Of a DNA stretch of 64,000 nt, positions 25,543 to 60,123 are shown piece after piece. How positions within the stretch are numbered: the stretch's first letter is position 1; the number at the start of each line of letters is the position of its first letter. This DNA comes from Apteryx mantelli (lineage: Eukaryota > Chordata > Aves > Apterygiformes > Apterygidae), in NCBI RefSeq assembly GCF_036417845.1, contig NC_089980.1, positions 60,262,501-60,326,500 of the forward strand, given 5' to 3'. A program made the position numbers and the translations under genes. The notes below the pieces were generated by a model. The model made no database searches and was not told the origin of the DNA. It was given only the letters and a program-made list of their open reading frames with translations.

Positions 25543-26310
25543 AGTTCATCCCCTGCTCCAAGCTAGCCTAACACAGTTCAGTCAGACTCTCTGGGCCTTA
25601 GCCGGTAGAGTCATGTTTCCAAGGATGGAGACTTCACAGCCTCTCTGTGCAAAGGCTCCAGTGATGAACCATTCTCACTGTGAAGAATTTTTTCATTACG
25701 TCCAACCTGGTTTTCCCTTGTTGCAACATGTGGCTGTTGCCCCTTGCCCTTTCACTGTGTGCCTCTGAGAAGAGGCTCTTTCTTCTCTACCACGCAAGGT
25801 TGTAGAAGACTTTAATTAGTTTCCTGCTCCCCCCTTAGTGGTCTCATCTCCGGGTGACCCAAACCCAGCTCTTCCTGGGGTGCCCCTGTGCTCCAGCCCC
25901 TTGGCAACCTCAGTGCTTCTCTGCTGGACTCTCTCCAGTTTGTTGGCATGTCCCTTGCGCTGGAGGGCCGATGACTCGACAGTTCCTGGCACAGCCTGTG
26001 GGGAATAAGTGCTTTCCTTTGCTGGCTGCATGCTTGCTTATGCAGTGCAGTGTGCGGTCAGCTTTCCTCACAACAGGGGGACACTACTGACTCATGTGCA
26101 ACTTTCCCACCAGGACCCCCCACATCCTTTTCTGCAAAGCTGCTATCTATCCAGTCGGCCCCCCTGCCTCTACTGCTGTGTGGGATTAGTTCATCCCAGA
26201 TGCAGACTTTGCATATGTCCTTGTTGACCTTAAAGAGGCTTCTGTTGGCCCATTCTTCCAGCCTGTCAAAGTCTTCCTGAATGGTTTTTCTACCCCCACT
26301 TTTTGTTAAG
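25465..26310 (-). mobile_element. CR1 LINE fragment (reverse, 3' portion)
   Basis: In reverse orientation the order of recognisable CR1 blocks is: ggttggaaggcacctctgg, cactgtgaagaatttttt, the cagctcttcctggggtgcc region, gtgctccagccccttgg, tggactctctccagttt, ctttgcatatgtccttgttg, cttccagcctgtcaaagtc. This is the 3' UTR and C-terminal reverse-transcriptase region of a CR1, a 5'-truncated dead copy. It is diverged, so probably an older subfamily. The inner boundary near 26310 is approximate. Confidence 0.85.
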
Positions 26311-27879
26311 CATGTAGTTCCCCAGTCTCTTGTGTTTGTGCTATACAAACATGTTTGAAGATCTACTTGTTCCTCAAAACAATATGATTCCTTTTTTTGT
26401 AGACTGTAGAGGCAGGTGGTGGCAGACACACAGTGGGATGAGCTTTGAGAAGCAGCCTGGCCCTACTAGCAGTGGCGGCCATCTTGGAAGGAGAACGCCC
26501 TATCATCCCTGGTCTGCTGCCCAGCACCTGTGGGCACTTCCACACCACTTGTCCTGTCAGCCTCCCACCTACCACCAGAAATGACAGGTGCCAGAGCACA
26601 GATCTGTCCCCAGGGAGGAAATGCAGACCCTGAGGTGTTCACCTGTGCTACCTGCTTGTCGAGGTAGTCAGTCAGGAGACAAATTAGAGAATTCCTGCTC
26701 CTGGACAGGTCAAGGAAACCTTTATATAACACACAGTTGGCTTCCTTTTGCTTTATGCCTTACCACATGCCTTGTCTCATCTCCCATCTACTTAGATCTT
26801 AAAGCTTCAGCTTAAGTGAGGACTCAACTCAAGGCTGCTTCTGTGTTGATACTTTGAGACTACTGTGATGTACCCAGAGGGGAATTGAAATGGCAGCATC
26901 CGAGGATGCATTTCGCCCAGTCTGGCTCTAGACTTCCCTTCAGGGCTTTCCCAGGCTATATTCTGGAGGGGCAAACACCATTAGTTGCCTTTTTCTGCCT
27001 TCTACCTAGTTAGCCTAGCTCTATATTTCTAGAATAAATAATGGCAACTTCCACAAGAGGATTTTTGGGTTCATTTAAAGAAAAGACGAGTGAATATAGT
27101 TGGTTAGGCAGATCCTTCTCACTAGCAGCTGCCACTGCTTCTCCCCTGCTTGACACCCTGCAATATGCTCTTTTTTCTGTCACAGGTTTCTATGAAAAAA
27201 TCACAACCTTATTATTTTGTTCATTTCCATACCTCCAGCACAAGTCAGTCACAGTAACAATTAATTAAACCGTTCTGGAATTAGAAGTGACAATTAAAAA
27301 AGAAGAAAGGATAGGAATAGGGTGGCAGGGAGGAAGAACTGAATGGTTTATTTTCTTCCCCCTCATTCCCTGTATCATATTGTTGTTGAAGGAATAATAT
27401 GGTTCTGCCTGATTAGATCTATTTATGAAACATGCTCTGTTCTATCTAAAACCTAGCCATGTCCCCAAGCTTTCTCCTACTTCCCCCCAGAGCTCCCTCC
27501 TCCAGAAAGCCAATTCCACTAAATTTATTGGTCTTTGCTATGTAAATCAAGGCTCTGATTGCATCATGTTTAAATATGGTCTTCAAACATGGTTTAACAG
27601 CCAAGGAAGCCAGGACAGTGCTGTGGGTTTGTATCATGCTGTCTAGGCTGACAGATCAGGATTGACTTTCTGGATGTCTGTACAAGTTCCAAGTCTGTTT
27701 CCTGGTAGCAAGAGCAGCTAGGATTTGCTTTTGGCCATCCCAGGCTGCTCACTCCCACTCATTTGGAAATGGGGGAAGCAAGGCATGCTCTCTAACACTG
27801 AACACATTGTTTTTGTATCTGAACTGCTAAAACCTTTGCAGCTATACTAAAAGCATGTTTTTTTGCTATATCTCCCTTC
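26311..27879. other. Intergenic, nothing recognised
   Basis: Unique-looking DNA between two reverse CR1-type fragments. There is a moderately GC-rich patch at about 26.4-26.7 kb. No coding exon or RNA gene is evident. Confidence 0.5.
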
Positions 27880-28670
27880 AGTCTCTTCTGCAGGCTAAAT
27901 TGAATTTCCTTGCACACCCACTTTTTCTTCTCAGTCATGGTTTTGACTCACTCTCCTCTGGAATCCTCCAATAGTCCGAAATCTTTCCCAAAGAGCAGTG
28001 CCTGAAACTGAGCACAATATTTGGCTGAAGCCACTTCTGTTCTGGGCACACTGAAAGGAGTATTTCCACTTTCTACACATTGAGCACCTGTCTGTTCATC
28101 CCAGTATGATGTTTATCTTGTTCACTGGCACTCATACTGTTGATTTGTGTTGGTCTTATGATCCAAAATATATCCCAGATATTTTTTAAATAATTTCCTA
28201 CTGAGGCAGCTGTTGCTGACCTCTGGGCAGCTGATTGTTTCTGCACATATTAAGGATCATCCAGCTGTTTTCAGAATTTCTCCAGTTTATCAAGAGTATT
28301 TTGAATTCTAGTCTTGTCCATGAGAATATCTGCAGCCCTTCTCCGTTTCATGTCATCTGTGAATTTAATAAGCGTACTGTGTATTCTGTCATCCACAGCA
28401 CAAATAAAAATACTGAGAAAATCAGATCCAGAGTGAATCTCCATATTATACTGCTTGGTACCTCTTCCATTTGGACAGGGAACTTTTATAACTCCTTTTT
28501 GAATATAGTTTTCCAGTTGGGTTTTGCACCCATACTAGCCTATTTCTGTCTAGATTTTTTTTTGTGTGTTTGCTCTTAAGAATGCTACATGAGATAGTAC
28601 CAAAAGTCTCAGTAAAGTCAAAATATGTGACAGCTACTGCTTCTCCCTTGCACTAACACTCTTATACCAT
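27880..28670 (-). mobile_element. Ancient CR1/L3-like LINE remnant (reverse)
   Basis: Reverse-orientation matches to deep amniote CR1/L3-type LINEs include the segments around cagtgcctgaaactgagcac, the ctgtgaatttaataagcgta region, ccagttgggttttgcaccca, and the ccaaaagtctcagtaaagtc block. The copy is strongly diverged with many indels. The related-looking sequence may continue weakly to about 29.2 kb, but I cannot support that extension. Confidence 0.6.
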
Positions 28671-30803
28671 CATGCTGACTGTTACTCAGCTACTTATTAT
28701 CCAGGTGCTTAGAGCAAGCTTTGTTTTCCCACAGGATTTTTTTTTTTTTTTAGAAGTTGAAGAGAAAGTTACTGAGCTCCTCCTCTTCTCTCTCCCCTGG
28801 CCTCTTCCTTCGAAGACAGACCCTGTACTTACACTGTTTCCACCGTTGGTGCCTCACCTGTCCCCAGCTGTCCTTCTCAAAAATAACTGTTAATGGTTCT
28901 GAGACTGTTTAAGCCAGTTTTTCACATATGCCAGACAGATGTTTATCAGGTTCAGCCAAATCAGTAACATATTACTCCAAGTACTGCCTAATCTGCTTTC
29001 TCCTCATTGAGGCTATTTTTTTTTTATAGCATTTATTTACCCTTCTCTCACTGATGCTACCTGTGCTAGTCACCTGCTCACCTTTTCAGTGATAAGTGAA
29101 GGAAAAGCTTATTTTGGCATTTTTGCTCTCCTCCATCCCCTTCTCCACTGAGCAAAGTAGCAATATTTCTTAGCTCTTTCACTTAACATTTATGTACTTA
29201 ACTGATGATGTCTTATAATGTTTGAAACAAAGGGCGGTGCTTCCACAAGTCTCTGTGCAGGGACTGTGTCCCTTCGTGAAGACAAATGTCTCCCCTATTT
29301 CAGAATGACCGTGCTGAGGTTGTCACTGAAATGGCACTGCTGGCTTGCAGGGTCACAGGCTCACCTTGCTGCAAGTGCCGATGCTGAGCTCTCCATGTCT
29401 GCCACCAGAGGGGAAGGTCAGCTTGCCTGGAAAAGCACTGGAGCGCTGCTAATATAGCAGAAAAATGCAGACTAACTTGACTGAGGAGACAGGAGAGGAT
29501 AAGAGGGATCTGTGTTGTCCGCATTAGCTTGGCACCATCTTGAGAAGGTGAGGAAGGCTGCACTGGGGGGACAAAAGGGAAAGCGACTTGGAAATAGTAG
29601 CTCACCGAAGCTGGCCTTGCTGGTTACCAGCAGTGAGAGCAAGTGCCACCTGGGCATCCTGTGATTTGCTAAAAATGAATGCAAACATACTCTTGCCTTT
29701 CTCATTTGCTTTCTCATGGGCTGCCAGTGGGTTTGGGGAGCAGATGCTGAGGTCAGGCTGTGCCCCTGCCCTTCTAGTATGGCCTCCTGCAGGCTCCAGT
29801 GTTTTTTGCATGTTGTGTGGGTGTCTGCCAGAGTATGCAGCTGTTTTAAGATCTCGTCCAGCTTCCCAAGGTATGGAGAGCTGGCCTAAGCACTAGCCTG
29901 CCCCTCTGTTGCCTCCTGGTCCTTTTGCTTATTGTAGCACTGAAAGGAGTTGCACTGTTATCCTCCAAGCTGGCATCCCTGTGGAGACAGCCTCACAAAC
30001 CTCTTGTCCCCGAACTCCACTGCTGTGGGCTTCGTTGCCTCACCCCTCCAGGGCAACAAAGTCCTACAGGACCAGAGTATCTACGTATGTAAACCTAAAT
30101 ACTTCTAAATACACCAGGCACTACAGTGACTCCTTTATTAGGTTATTCTGAGCCAGAGCACAACAGTATCATAAGGTATAAAAAAGTTTTCAAATTTTAA
30201 TGGCCACCTCACCCCTCGAAAAAAAAAGCAACCAGTGATCCACTTTCCAACAAATGTTATGAAAATCAGCCTACCATTTTCCTCAAATGCTTCACATTCA
30301 AAAACTTGTAGCTTTCAGGGTGTTACCTGTCTGAGTTTAAGATTACAAAATGCTGAATGAGTAAATGGATGACAAAGCCATTACCACCACAGCTATCATC
30401 AGCTGCAATATTTGTAGGCTGAGTCATGAGTGACACAGAATGGCCTATATGGTCTTCATCACAAAGCAGTTACAGTCTAAGGCATAGGTACATTAGTGGG
30501 AGGTATGGGCATCCTTTCTTGATCAATATGCTCCATGGATGTCATTGCCTTTGTCATTCTGGCAGTGTCAAATCCCTGCTAATGCAATGTGTCAATTCAA
30601 GCACTAAAAGACAGTTTGGCAGAAAATGCTACTCCTAGAAAATTTTTAAATTTTTTTGGAATAAGTAAAGTCCATTCTGAACTAAAATTCCTTTTGAATT
30701 GCAAACACTCAGAATGGCTCAACACTTTTTAAAATGGGAACATGAGTTAATGCTGTGTATGGTTCTGTCATTCATGTTCAGGGCAGAGTAATTCAAACTC
30801 CCT
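28671..30803. other. Intergenic, nothing recognised
   Basis: Includes a poly(T) run at 28737-28751. Moderately GC-rich sequence at 29.2-30.1 kb is open in several short frames, but none resembles a known protein. Confidence 0.5.
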
Positions 30804-31402
30804 TTGTGCCCTTGCATCAAAGATGACCAATAGCCTCCTGGGCTGCATTAGGAGGAGTGTTGCCAACAGGCTGATGGAGGTGATCTTTCCCCTCTAGCAC
30901 TGGAGAGGCCACATCTGGAGTGCTGAGTTCAGTGCTGGGTGCTCCAGTGCAGGAGAGATATGGCCATACTGGAGCAAGTCCAGTGAAGGGTCACAAAGAT
31001 GATGAAGGGACTGGAGCATCTCTCCTATGAGGAGAGGCTGAGACAGCTGGGACTGTTCAGCCTGGAGGAGAGAAGGTTCAGGGGGGATCTGATCAATGTG
31101 TATAAATATCTGATGGAGGGGAGTAAAGAAGACAGAACCAGACTCTTCCCACTGGTGCCCAGTGATAGGATGAGAGGCAACAGGCACAAATTGAAACACA
31201 AGAAATTCCATTTAAACATGCAAAAAAAACCTTTTCACTGTGAGGGTGATCAAACACTGGAGCAGGTTGCCCAGAGAGGTTGTGGAGTCTGCATCCTTGG
31301 AGATACTCAGAACCTGTCTGGATATGGTCCTGAGCAACCTGCTCTAGCTGACCCTGGTTGAGCAGGGGGGTTGGTCCTACCTCAGTGATTTTGTGAAACT
31401 CT
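30804..31402 (+). mobile_element. CR1 LINE fragment (forward, 3' portion)
   Basis: A forward CR1 tail covering the end of the reverse transcriptase and the 3'UTR. Landmarks in order: gcctcctgggctgcat, ggccacatctggagtgctg, agtccagtgaagggtcacaa, aggagaggctgagacagctg, ttcagcctggaggagagaag, ttttcactgtgaggg, ggttgcccagagaggttg, gagcaggggggttgg. The CR1 reading frame is short and broken. The 120-residue open stretch at 30999-31361 is part of this dead element and not a host gene. Confidence 0.95.
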
Positions 31403-32099
31403 GAGAGGAGCAGAGCATAATTATTAAGATGATCAGAGGAATGGAGAGCATACCTCACACAAAGACATTTATAGATAAACAAGTTAATATATGCTGAGCT
31501 TTGTTTCTTTCACTGGGCAAAAGCAAGGCTGAAAGGAGCCATGATTCCTCTCTGTAAAATACATATTGAGGAGTAGTTGACAAGGAAAGAATTACTGAAA
31601 CTAACAAACTACATTAGTGCAAGATTAGCATGTAACAAAGTATAATCTGACAAGGAACAAAGTTAGACTTAAAATTAGGAGGACTGAGTTTCTAAAGCAA
31701 CACCCCAGTAAGAATAGCAAGAGTTTCTGAAAGGGATTATTTGACATACAGTAGAAAAGGATCAGTCTCGGGCCTGGTATTAATTAACAGATAGAGCAGG
31801 CCACTGTCTGAAGCAGCAAAATTCATGGGAAGGCGTGGGGAAGAAAATCCGAGACTTGGTACCAACAAGCATGGGCAGATGCTGAGCGTAGCAGGAACTT
31901 ACTAGCAGGTCTAGATCTGTCTGATTTTCTGTACACTGCCGTGTATAGAAGGAAGATAGCACTTTTTCTTAGACCAGCTTTTTAAAAAAATACGCTGTTA
32001 TAGAACTGGAAGAGTTTTGATCTTTGTTGCCATCTAAAGCTCTCTTCCCCCCCCCCCTTTTTTTTTAAGGTGGATTTTGTCTTTCCTCTTTCTTTTAAG
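31403..32099 (+). other. Upstream flank of C6orf118 first readable exon
   Basis: AT-rich sequence ending in a C run, then a T run (32047-32067), then a second pyrimidine tract and a strong AG acceptor at 32098-32099. The strength of this acceptor suggests that it is intron sequence belonging to a gene with one or more upstream exons that were not found. Confidence 0.5.
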
Positions 32100-32119
32100 C
32101 TACATCAGTCCATTTCACC

Positions 32120-53727
<21,608 letters not shown>

Positions 53728-53985
53728 GAAGATAAATGCCCTCTGCGTCAAAGGTATTTTTAACATCTTGAAATTGTGCGAGTGGAACCCAGTCTTGAAA
53801 AACTACTGTTGGATCTTAGAATCAAATATTATAATGCAACTTCAAAGTCAGAAATGTGATTCCATTTTTGCATACATTAGTGTGGATAGCTATACTGTCT
53901 GCATAAAGAGATATTTCCCTATACCATTTTTAGAAAATGTCTTGTGCTAGTAACTTTTATTAAATAGCTGTGTCTTTCTATACAG
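53728..53985 (+). other. C6orf118: Probable C6orf118 3'UTR
   Basis: Runs from the stop codon to just beyond an ATTAAA hexamer at 53959-53964, which is followed by a tgtgtctttc GT/T-rich element. A later tattaattaaac at about 54048 is an alternative signal. Confidence 0.45.
53959..53964 (+). promoter_or_regulatory. C6orf118: Candidate poly(A) signal ATTAAA
   Basis: The second most common poly(A) hexamer, about 230 nt after the stop codon, with a GT-rich sequence directly downstream. Confidence 0.4.
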
Positions 53986-56900
53986 TTTTCAGTAGGCACT
54001 GCTCTCATTTAGTCATGGATCCTTTATTTATGGAAGCATCAGTGGGTATTAATTAAACTCCCAGGATGGAGCGCACAACTGGAAGTTATTTAAGTAGATT
54101 GAAGCTGCATCTTTGAAATAAGATTCATATCACTTTGTGAACATTCTCAGTTGCTAGTCTTGTCAGGCCTTGAACTATGCTGGAACACAGTGGCATATAA
54201 ACATCCCTTCTAAGAGCCTTTTCATGGTTCCCACATTTTGGCTTTTATCTTATGAAATCTAAGCCACATTTAAATCAAGTGGCAGCATCTGCCTGATTTT
54301 GCAGCGAGCCTGAAAAAACAAACAGGTCAGAGAAAAGAATTTTTACTTTTGACTGTAAGGGATGTTGTTGTGAATGCCAGCCATAAAGTTCTGCTATGAG
54401 GTTAGTTTCTGTTTATCACCATGAAAGAACGTGAAGAAAAAGCAGGAAGGAGAAGGATTATACCAACTACATAGCTATATCTATGCTAGATGAACGTTAT
54501 GCTTTGGCTCATGCATAGATGAAGCTGGGCACAATGGACTCATGTTTCTTCCAATTTAATAAGTTATCAAACGAAAGGGGGCCATTGGCATGTTCACACT
54601 TAGTAGCAAGCAAGACAAATCCAGAGCTCCTGATGTGACTAATGGATATATCTGAATTAACTGGAGGTAAAAAGGCTCATAAACTGTACATCTCAATCTG
54701 ACCATGATACATAGTCTACTGCTGACAACCTGGGAGAACTCCCTTTTTAAACCCCCCCCCCCCAAACAAATTCACCTTTTTCATAAATAGGGGATCTTGA
54801 GGTTCCTTCTTTTATTTGGCAAAACTGAAAGGCTATTTAAGTTATTTTTAATCTTTTTTTTTTAAATATTGTATTTCTTCAAATTTAATGAATAGGCTAT
54901 CACTGTAGCAGGTGGTTAAAAAAAGAGTGGGCAAGATGTCAAGTTGAAGAAGTTATGGCATGGAGCTGACTTGTTAGGTTTTTGCCTGTTAGGTGCAGAT
55001 ACATAAAAATCTGTAGGTGCCAGAAGCAAAAAACCCTTAGCCTTCTTCCTCTCCCTTCCATCTGGCTCAAGCTGCTGTCTAAGCCTGCAGACACACAAAG
55101 TCCACATTTCGCAGTGCCTGAGGCCTCGCAGCAGTTCAGTACCTTACTCACATTGGGCTCCCACAGGATCCACCAGCAAAGCATTGCTATCCCTTTTTTA
55201 CATACAGACATCCTAGAGCATGATTCCAGCTTGTCCTAAGTATGTATTTTTTATTATTTTTATCATTTTTCTTTTTAGAGCTCTAGCCCCTTTATCCTAT
55301 CTCCTGAGGAAGAATATAAGCAGGGGCAGTTAGGGGAAGACCACCCTCAAACTGTCTCCAGCTTCCAGTGATAGTAGTTATCTCCAGCTTCTAGCCACAG
55401 CTCAGGCACTTTCTAAGCCAAAGGTATTACTTTGTGATTAGTAGCCCAGGATGGTTTTCTTCTATGAATTTGTCTTTTGGATTTGTTTTGCATTAGTTTT
55501 GCTTTCTGAATCCATTTGAACTCTTAGCATCCACAGTGTTCTGTGGAAGAGTTCATGTAATATGTTATTGATCTATGAAGGAAACACCAATTTTTTGTTT
55601 GAATCTGCCATCTTCCATCCATGCTAGAGAGCAGGAAGGAATCCAGGCTCTGTAGTCTGTAAGCTAAACAAGCCAAGATGAAAAAGGAAAACAGAAAGGT
55701 AGTAGTATTATCCTCATGATTTGCTGCCCAAGGCTTAATTTGGCTGTGGAAATGTGCCACAGGATGACATTGGCGCCAAGAAGTGAGCAGGATGGGATTT
55801 TCTAAGGGAAACAAGAGCAGCCAGAATTATAACAGATACTGTTTAAAACAGAAAAAAAGTGTTGGAAGAAAGCCAGAATCTCTTGGTAATATCTAATCTA
55901 TAGAGTAGGAAGGGAAGTGTGCATAGCAGCATATGGTGCTGCTCACTGCTGGAGATGGCATTCTGTGGAAAATACTTTCTGAATTTGGGCCTGTGGTGCC
56001 AGTTCCCATGTCCTGTTTTAGAGGTGGGAAATCGAGAGCTGCTGCGATTGCCCAGGAATGCACTCTAGCAGGGTAAAGTAAGAAGCCATAGCTACAAAGC
56101 CACAAATTCCAGATTTAATCTTTTTTTAAAGGGGTGGAGGGTGGGGGGGGAGTGGTTTGGAGCCTTTCTGATCATTTCAGTGAAATTAGACAGGGGAAAG
56201 GGTGGGAAAGTGATTTGAGCTTTCTTCTTGGGAGGATGTATGCATTCATCTTACAAAACAAAACAGCCATTAAACCAAGTCTGATCTATATTTATGTATG
56301 AGTACTTACTGGTATTCTGTGAACTAGAATGCACTTTTTGAACTCACTAATTATTACAGCAGATTTTTAATAATTCTCTCCTTGTAACCCTCACTTTATT
56401 TTTATTGCATTTATGAAATAAATATAAGAGCTCCCAGAAGGTGAATGTAATATTATTTTGTACTCACCTTTCACCAGGGACTCTGCCAGAAGTTTACAAA
56501 CATCAATTAAGTTTCACCATGCTGCCATCTGGGAAATAACTTTTCTTACACCCGTGTTACAGATGGCTAAACAAACAGGAGCTAAATAACTTGGCCAGGA
56601 TCATGTAGCAAATTGGGAATAAAGTTCTTGCACTGTCTCCCAGTCCCTCACTTGGTGCTAACCAGTAAACATGCTGCCACATAGTTTGTTTACATTTTGA
56701 AACTGTTTTTAACGAACAAAGTTGCCAGTTCTTTTTCTTCTGAATCATCAAAAACTTGCCAACATTTTATTTTAATAAAGCTTTCACTTACTCAGGCTGG
56801 TATTTATAGCTAATGTTTCTCCTCACCTTTGGTTGCTTCTAACATTTGTGTATGCTGTTAGCACAAGATGCTAGCAAGCAAAGTACAAACATTTTTTGTG

Positions 56901-58381
56901 GTTCCTTTTAAGGCATATTCCCACTGACAACAGTAGCTTTTGGATCAGTTCCTCAGTCTCCCTCCAGTGCCTCAATTAGTTCTGTTTTTCCTTGCACAAT
57001 ATCCTTTCAATTTTCTAACATTTTTATAGTGATGGTTGATAAGGCATGCCCAAGAGGGCATAGTGAGGAGCTGCTTTTTTTCTATTGTGGATTCATATCC
57101 ACTCAGGTTGGACTGATTACTAACTCTTCCCCCCCCCCCCCCCCGAATTTGCCATCATAGCCTTTTTTTTCTGTATTGTGTGTAGCCACTTTCAGCCCAG
57201 GAATGATAATTGTGGGTGGAAATGGAAAGCTTGTGGTTATTTTCATTACTCTCCTTTCATTTCATGATGTGGCACTATTGGGTAATTAAAACTTGGCCAT
57301 GAAGGTTCTTTAAAGGTCATCTCAGTCCTTTATGTTGATTATGAAGGTAGAAGGACCACTGTTTCTTTAGTTGCTCTGTGACACTGGAGATTTTTTTTTT
57401 CCATGTAAAAACCAGGTCATTATTGTTATACTGATGGAAGTTCCTGAAATTATTTCTCCTGGAGGCAAGGTTGGGCCAAGGAAAACTTGGTTGGTATTAA
57501 TGTCCTGACGACTTCCAAATTTTAGGAACATTCTCTCAGGAGAAAGCCATCCTTACTAACATATGAGATTTAGAAATGCCAGCTGGTTCTCTCTCACTTT
57601 GGCACTGAAACAGACAATCATTAGAACAGATGGGTAGGTACTATGACAATTTTCTTTGTAATAACCAAAACTATTATTAAAAAGTATGTCACACTATATC
57701 TCAAATATTGGTTTAGGGAGCAGTTAGCTGAAGTCCATTATTACCCTGAAGAGACTGGTTACTGTTAAGTCTGGTCCCAGATAAAATCCAGTCATATGAT
57801 GCAAACATTAATCCCAGCAGGGTGACTGAAAAAGTATGGCTAACAAGTTACTTGTGTATAAAGGAATATGTGAAGAAGATGCACATAAGCATTTTAAACT
57901 GTCCAGACAGGCCTTTTGCCTCACAAGGGACTAGCAGCCTCTTCAGGCATTAGTCAAGCGCCACAACAGCCACTAGCTGACTGCTTACCAGTTGGGCAAG
58001 TGATAATCACACTAATCATGCCCAGGGGACACTACAGTTTCCAAAGTGGAAGGGAACAGCCAGGGGGTGGGAGATCAAAGGACATCTTTGAAGGAAGAAA
58101 TGACAGGCAAAAAGAGAAGATTTGAAAGAGATGATTTTGCCAGGGGGAGGGGAGAGAAGCAGAGAGGAAAGAATCCCAAATCAAATCCTCTTCTGTTTAA
58201 AAATCTTATTTCCTTGGATTGTGCTAAGCAACTAGATGCTTGGACTTGAGCTCTGAATGTGTAACAGTGGTTCAGCTGCATGTTGAAGGTTCATATGAAC
58301 CTTTGGAGTTGAGTGAAGCAGAAGGCTTCCCTTTCATCTTTTATTAAAATTTTCTATAAATTTTGATTCTGTATTATTATT
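53986..58381. other. Intergenic, mostly unrecognised
   Basis: AT-rich DNA containing C runs at 54752-54763 and 57129-57144 and a MIR-like fragment at 56557-56650. No coding exon of a known gene was identified on either strand. In mammals the DNA beyond C6orf118 on this side is a large gene-poor interval towards QKI. Confidence 0.55.
56557..56650 (+). repeat. MIR-like (CORE-SINE) remnant
   Basis: Ordered matches to the MIR 3' half: ttacagatgg, aaacaaacagg, taaataacttggccaggatc, gtagcaaattgggaataaag, then ttcttgcactgtctcccag. It is better preserved than the copy in the PDE10A intron. Confidence 0.65.
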
Positions 58382-58612
58382 TTCCATCTGAACATGAGGA
58401 AAAACTTTTTCACTGTGAGGGTGACAGAGCACTGGAACAGGTTGCCCCAAGAGGTGGTGGAGTCTCCTTCTCTGGAGATATTCAAAACGCGCCTGGATGC
58501 GATCCTGTGCAATGTGCTCTAGGTGACCCTGCTTGAGCAGGGGGGTTGGACTAGATGATCTCCAGAGGTCCCTTCCAACCTCAGCGATTCTGTGATTCTG
58601 TGATTCTGTGAT
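58382..58612 (+). mobile_element. CR1 LINE 3' fragment (forward)
   Basis: A 5'-truncated copy of about 230 bp from ttccatctgaacatgagg through ttttcactgtgagggtgac, gatgatctccagaggtcc and the terminal gattctgt octamers (three units). It retains several CpGs that have become TpG or CpA in the near-identical copy at 41901-42115, so it is young or little decayed. Confidence 0.95.
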
Positions 58613-60123
58613 TATCTCTTTAGCTTTGGTCAATAAATAGGTTTTTTTTTTACATTTAACTTAATTTGGCTTGTGTTCAATTTGATTTCATGGTGCTGGC
58701 AAATGCCAAGATAAATTACTTCTTCTGAGTAAGGATCCTTAAGTGTGGCTGCCTGATTTTTTTTTTTGAGTGTCCAGCAAATCTATTGCTCTAAGTTTCC
58801 AAAGGAAATCTCACCACCTGCACAGGTCATAATCCCTTCAGCCACATGGACCACTTTATGAGCAGATAATACAGGGATCTATGCAGAAGAAGCACATGGA
58901 AAAAGTACAGAATAGCCTGACCCTCAAGCAGGTGTATAGTGGTATGCAACATTTAATTTACAAGCTGTTTTACAAAATTGAGTAGGTGATATTTACTCCC
59001 TTCCCTGAAAAAAAGATATTCTAAACCTCTTCCAAACATAAGACAAGACTCATGACATCAGTTAGATAGTATGAGCTGAGGAAGGGATTTTTGATAAAAG
59101 TAAAAATGGAAGGATAAATAATCTGAAGTGGAGGATATTACGTGAAACATCAGAAGACGAAAGACACTGCTCTGATGCATGCTGCAAGAAGACAGGAAAT
59201 CTGTTCCAGACCTGGAAGCAGCTTAGCCAAAGAGAGCCTGAAGCCAAGTGTTAGAAATTAAGGAACTAAGGTAGAAATCCCATGCATGTTCCAAAGCAGA
59301 ACTTTTGCAGAAACCACAGATGATGCAGTCCCTGAAGAACTGATTGACATCTAGGATAGGAACACTTAGGAAATCCCATGTATCCATGTGTAAGCCTTAA
59401 TGATAGGACTTACTTTAAGACCTTTTTCTTTACCTTAATGATAAGTCTTTACCTTAATGATAAGTCAAGGAACTAACTTAAAACCACCTTGGACATGGAT
59501 CTGGCATTCTCCTTTCCTACTGTGCTTATGGTGTTGATTGATAGCAGTATTTGCAGTACACATGCTATTTTAGGATACCAACTTGTTGCAAAATGGAAAC
59601 TTGAGGCTTTTCTTCTGCATGTGCTTGTACCTTTCATAAAGTGTCTTTTATTAGGTCCCCTATTGCCCATATGATTAATGTTTTCTATTAGTGCACCCTC
59701 CAGGTCTTGGTAGAAGTTTCCATAGGGCCCCTAAAATAGAACATTGCTCTCATTGGGTCCAAGGAGAGCAGGCCTGTTAATTAGATTCAAAGAAGTACTG
59801 TTGGAGCTTTTGTTAAACAGAAATAATTCTGTTTAATAGCAAAATTGTCTTTTTCTTCTCAGATGTATTGTTCTCCTGCACTCTGAAAATCAATTATAAG
59901 TGCCATTTGAATATTATTTTCTTCATGATTCTATTCATAAAATGAGAAATTATATTTAAAAGAAAAATGATCTTTAAAGCTAACATTATTTGCATAGTGA
60001 TGACACAGCCTCATATGGTTGCTTCTTCCTTCCCCCATTCTATTGTGACACATCAAACTGTCCTTAGCCAGCAAGACTCAAACTCACAAGGTTTTTTAGT
60101 CAAAATAGTGAGTTGGGTGCCTG
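58613..60123. other. Intergenic, nothing recognised
   Basis: AT-rich. The only structure noted is the 19-bp direct duplication at 59428-59465. Confidence 0.5.
59428..59465. repeat. 19-bp tandem duplication
   Basis: Two perfect copies of ctttaccttaatgataagt. A decayed third relative (ttaatgataggactta) lies just upstream. Confidence 0.9.

Noticed and set aside
30999..31361. 120-residue plus-strand frame with a plausible-looking sequence.
   Set aside because: It is the decayed reverse-transcriptase end and 3'UTR of a CR1 LINE, not a host gene.
58334..58633. 99-residue minus-strand frame.
   Set aside because: It is antisense to the forward CR1 fragment at 58382-58612.
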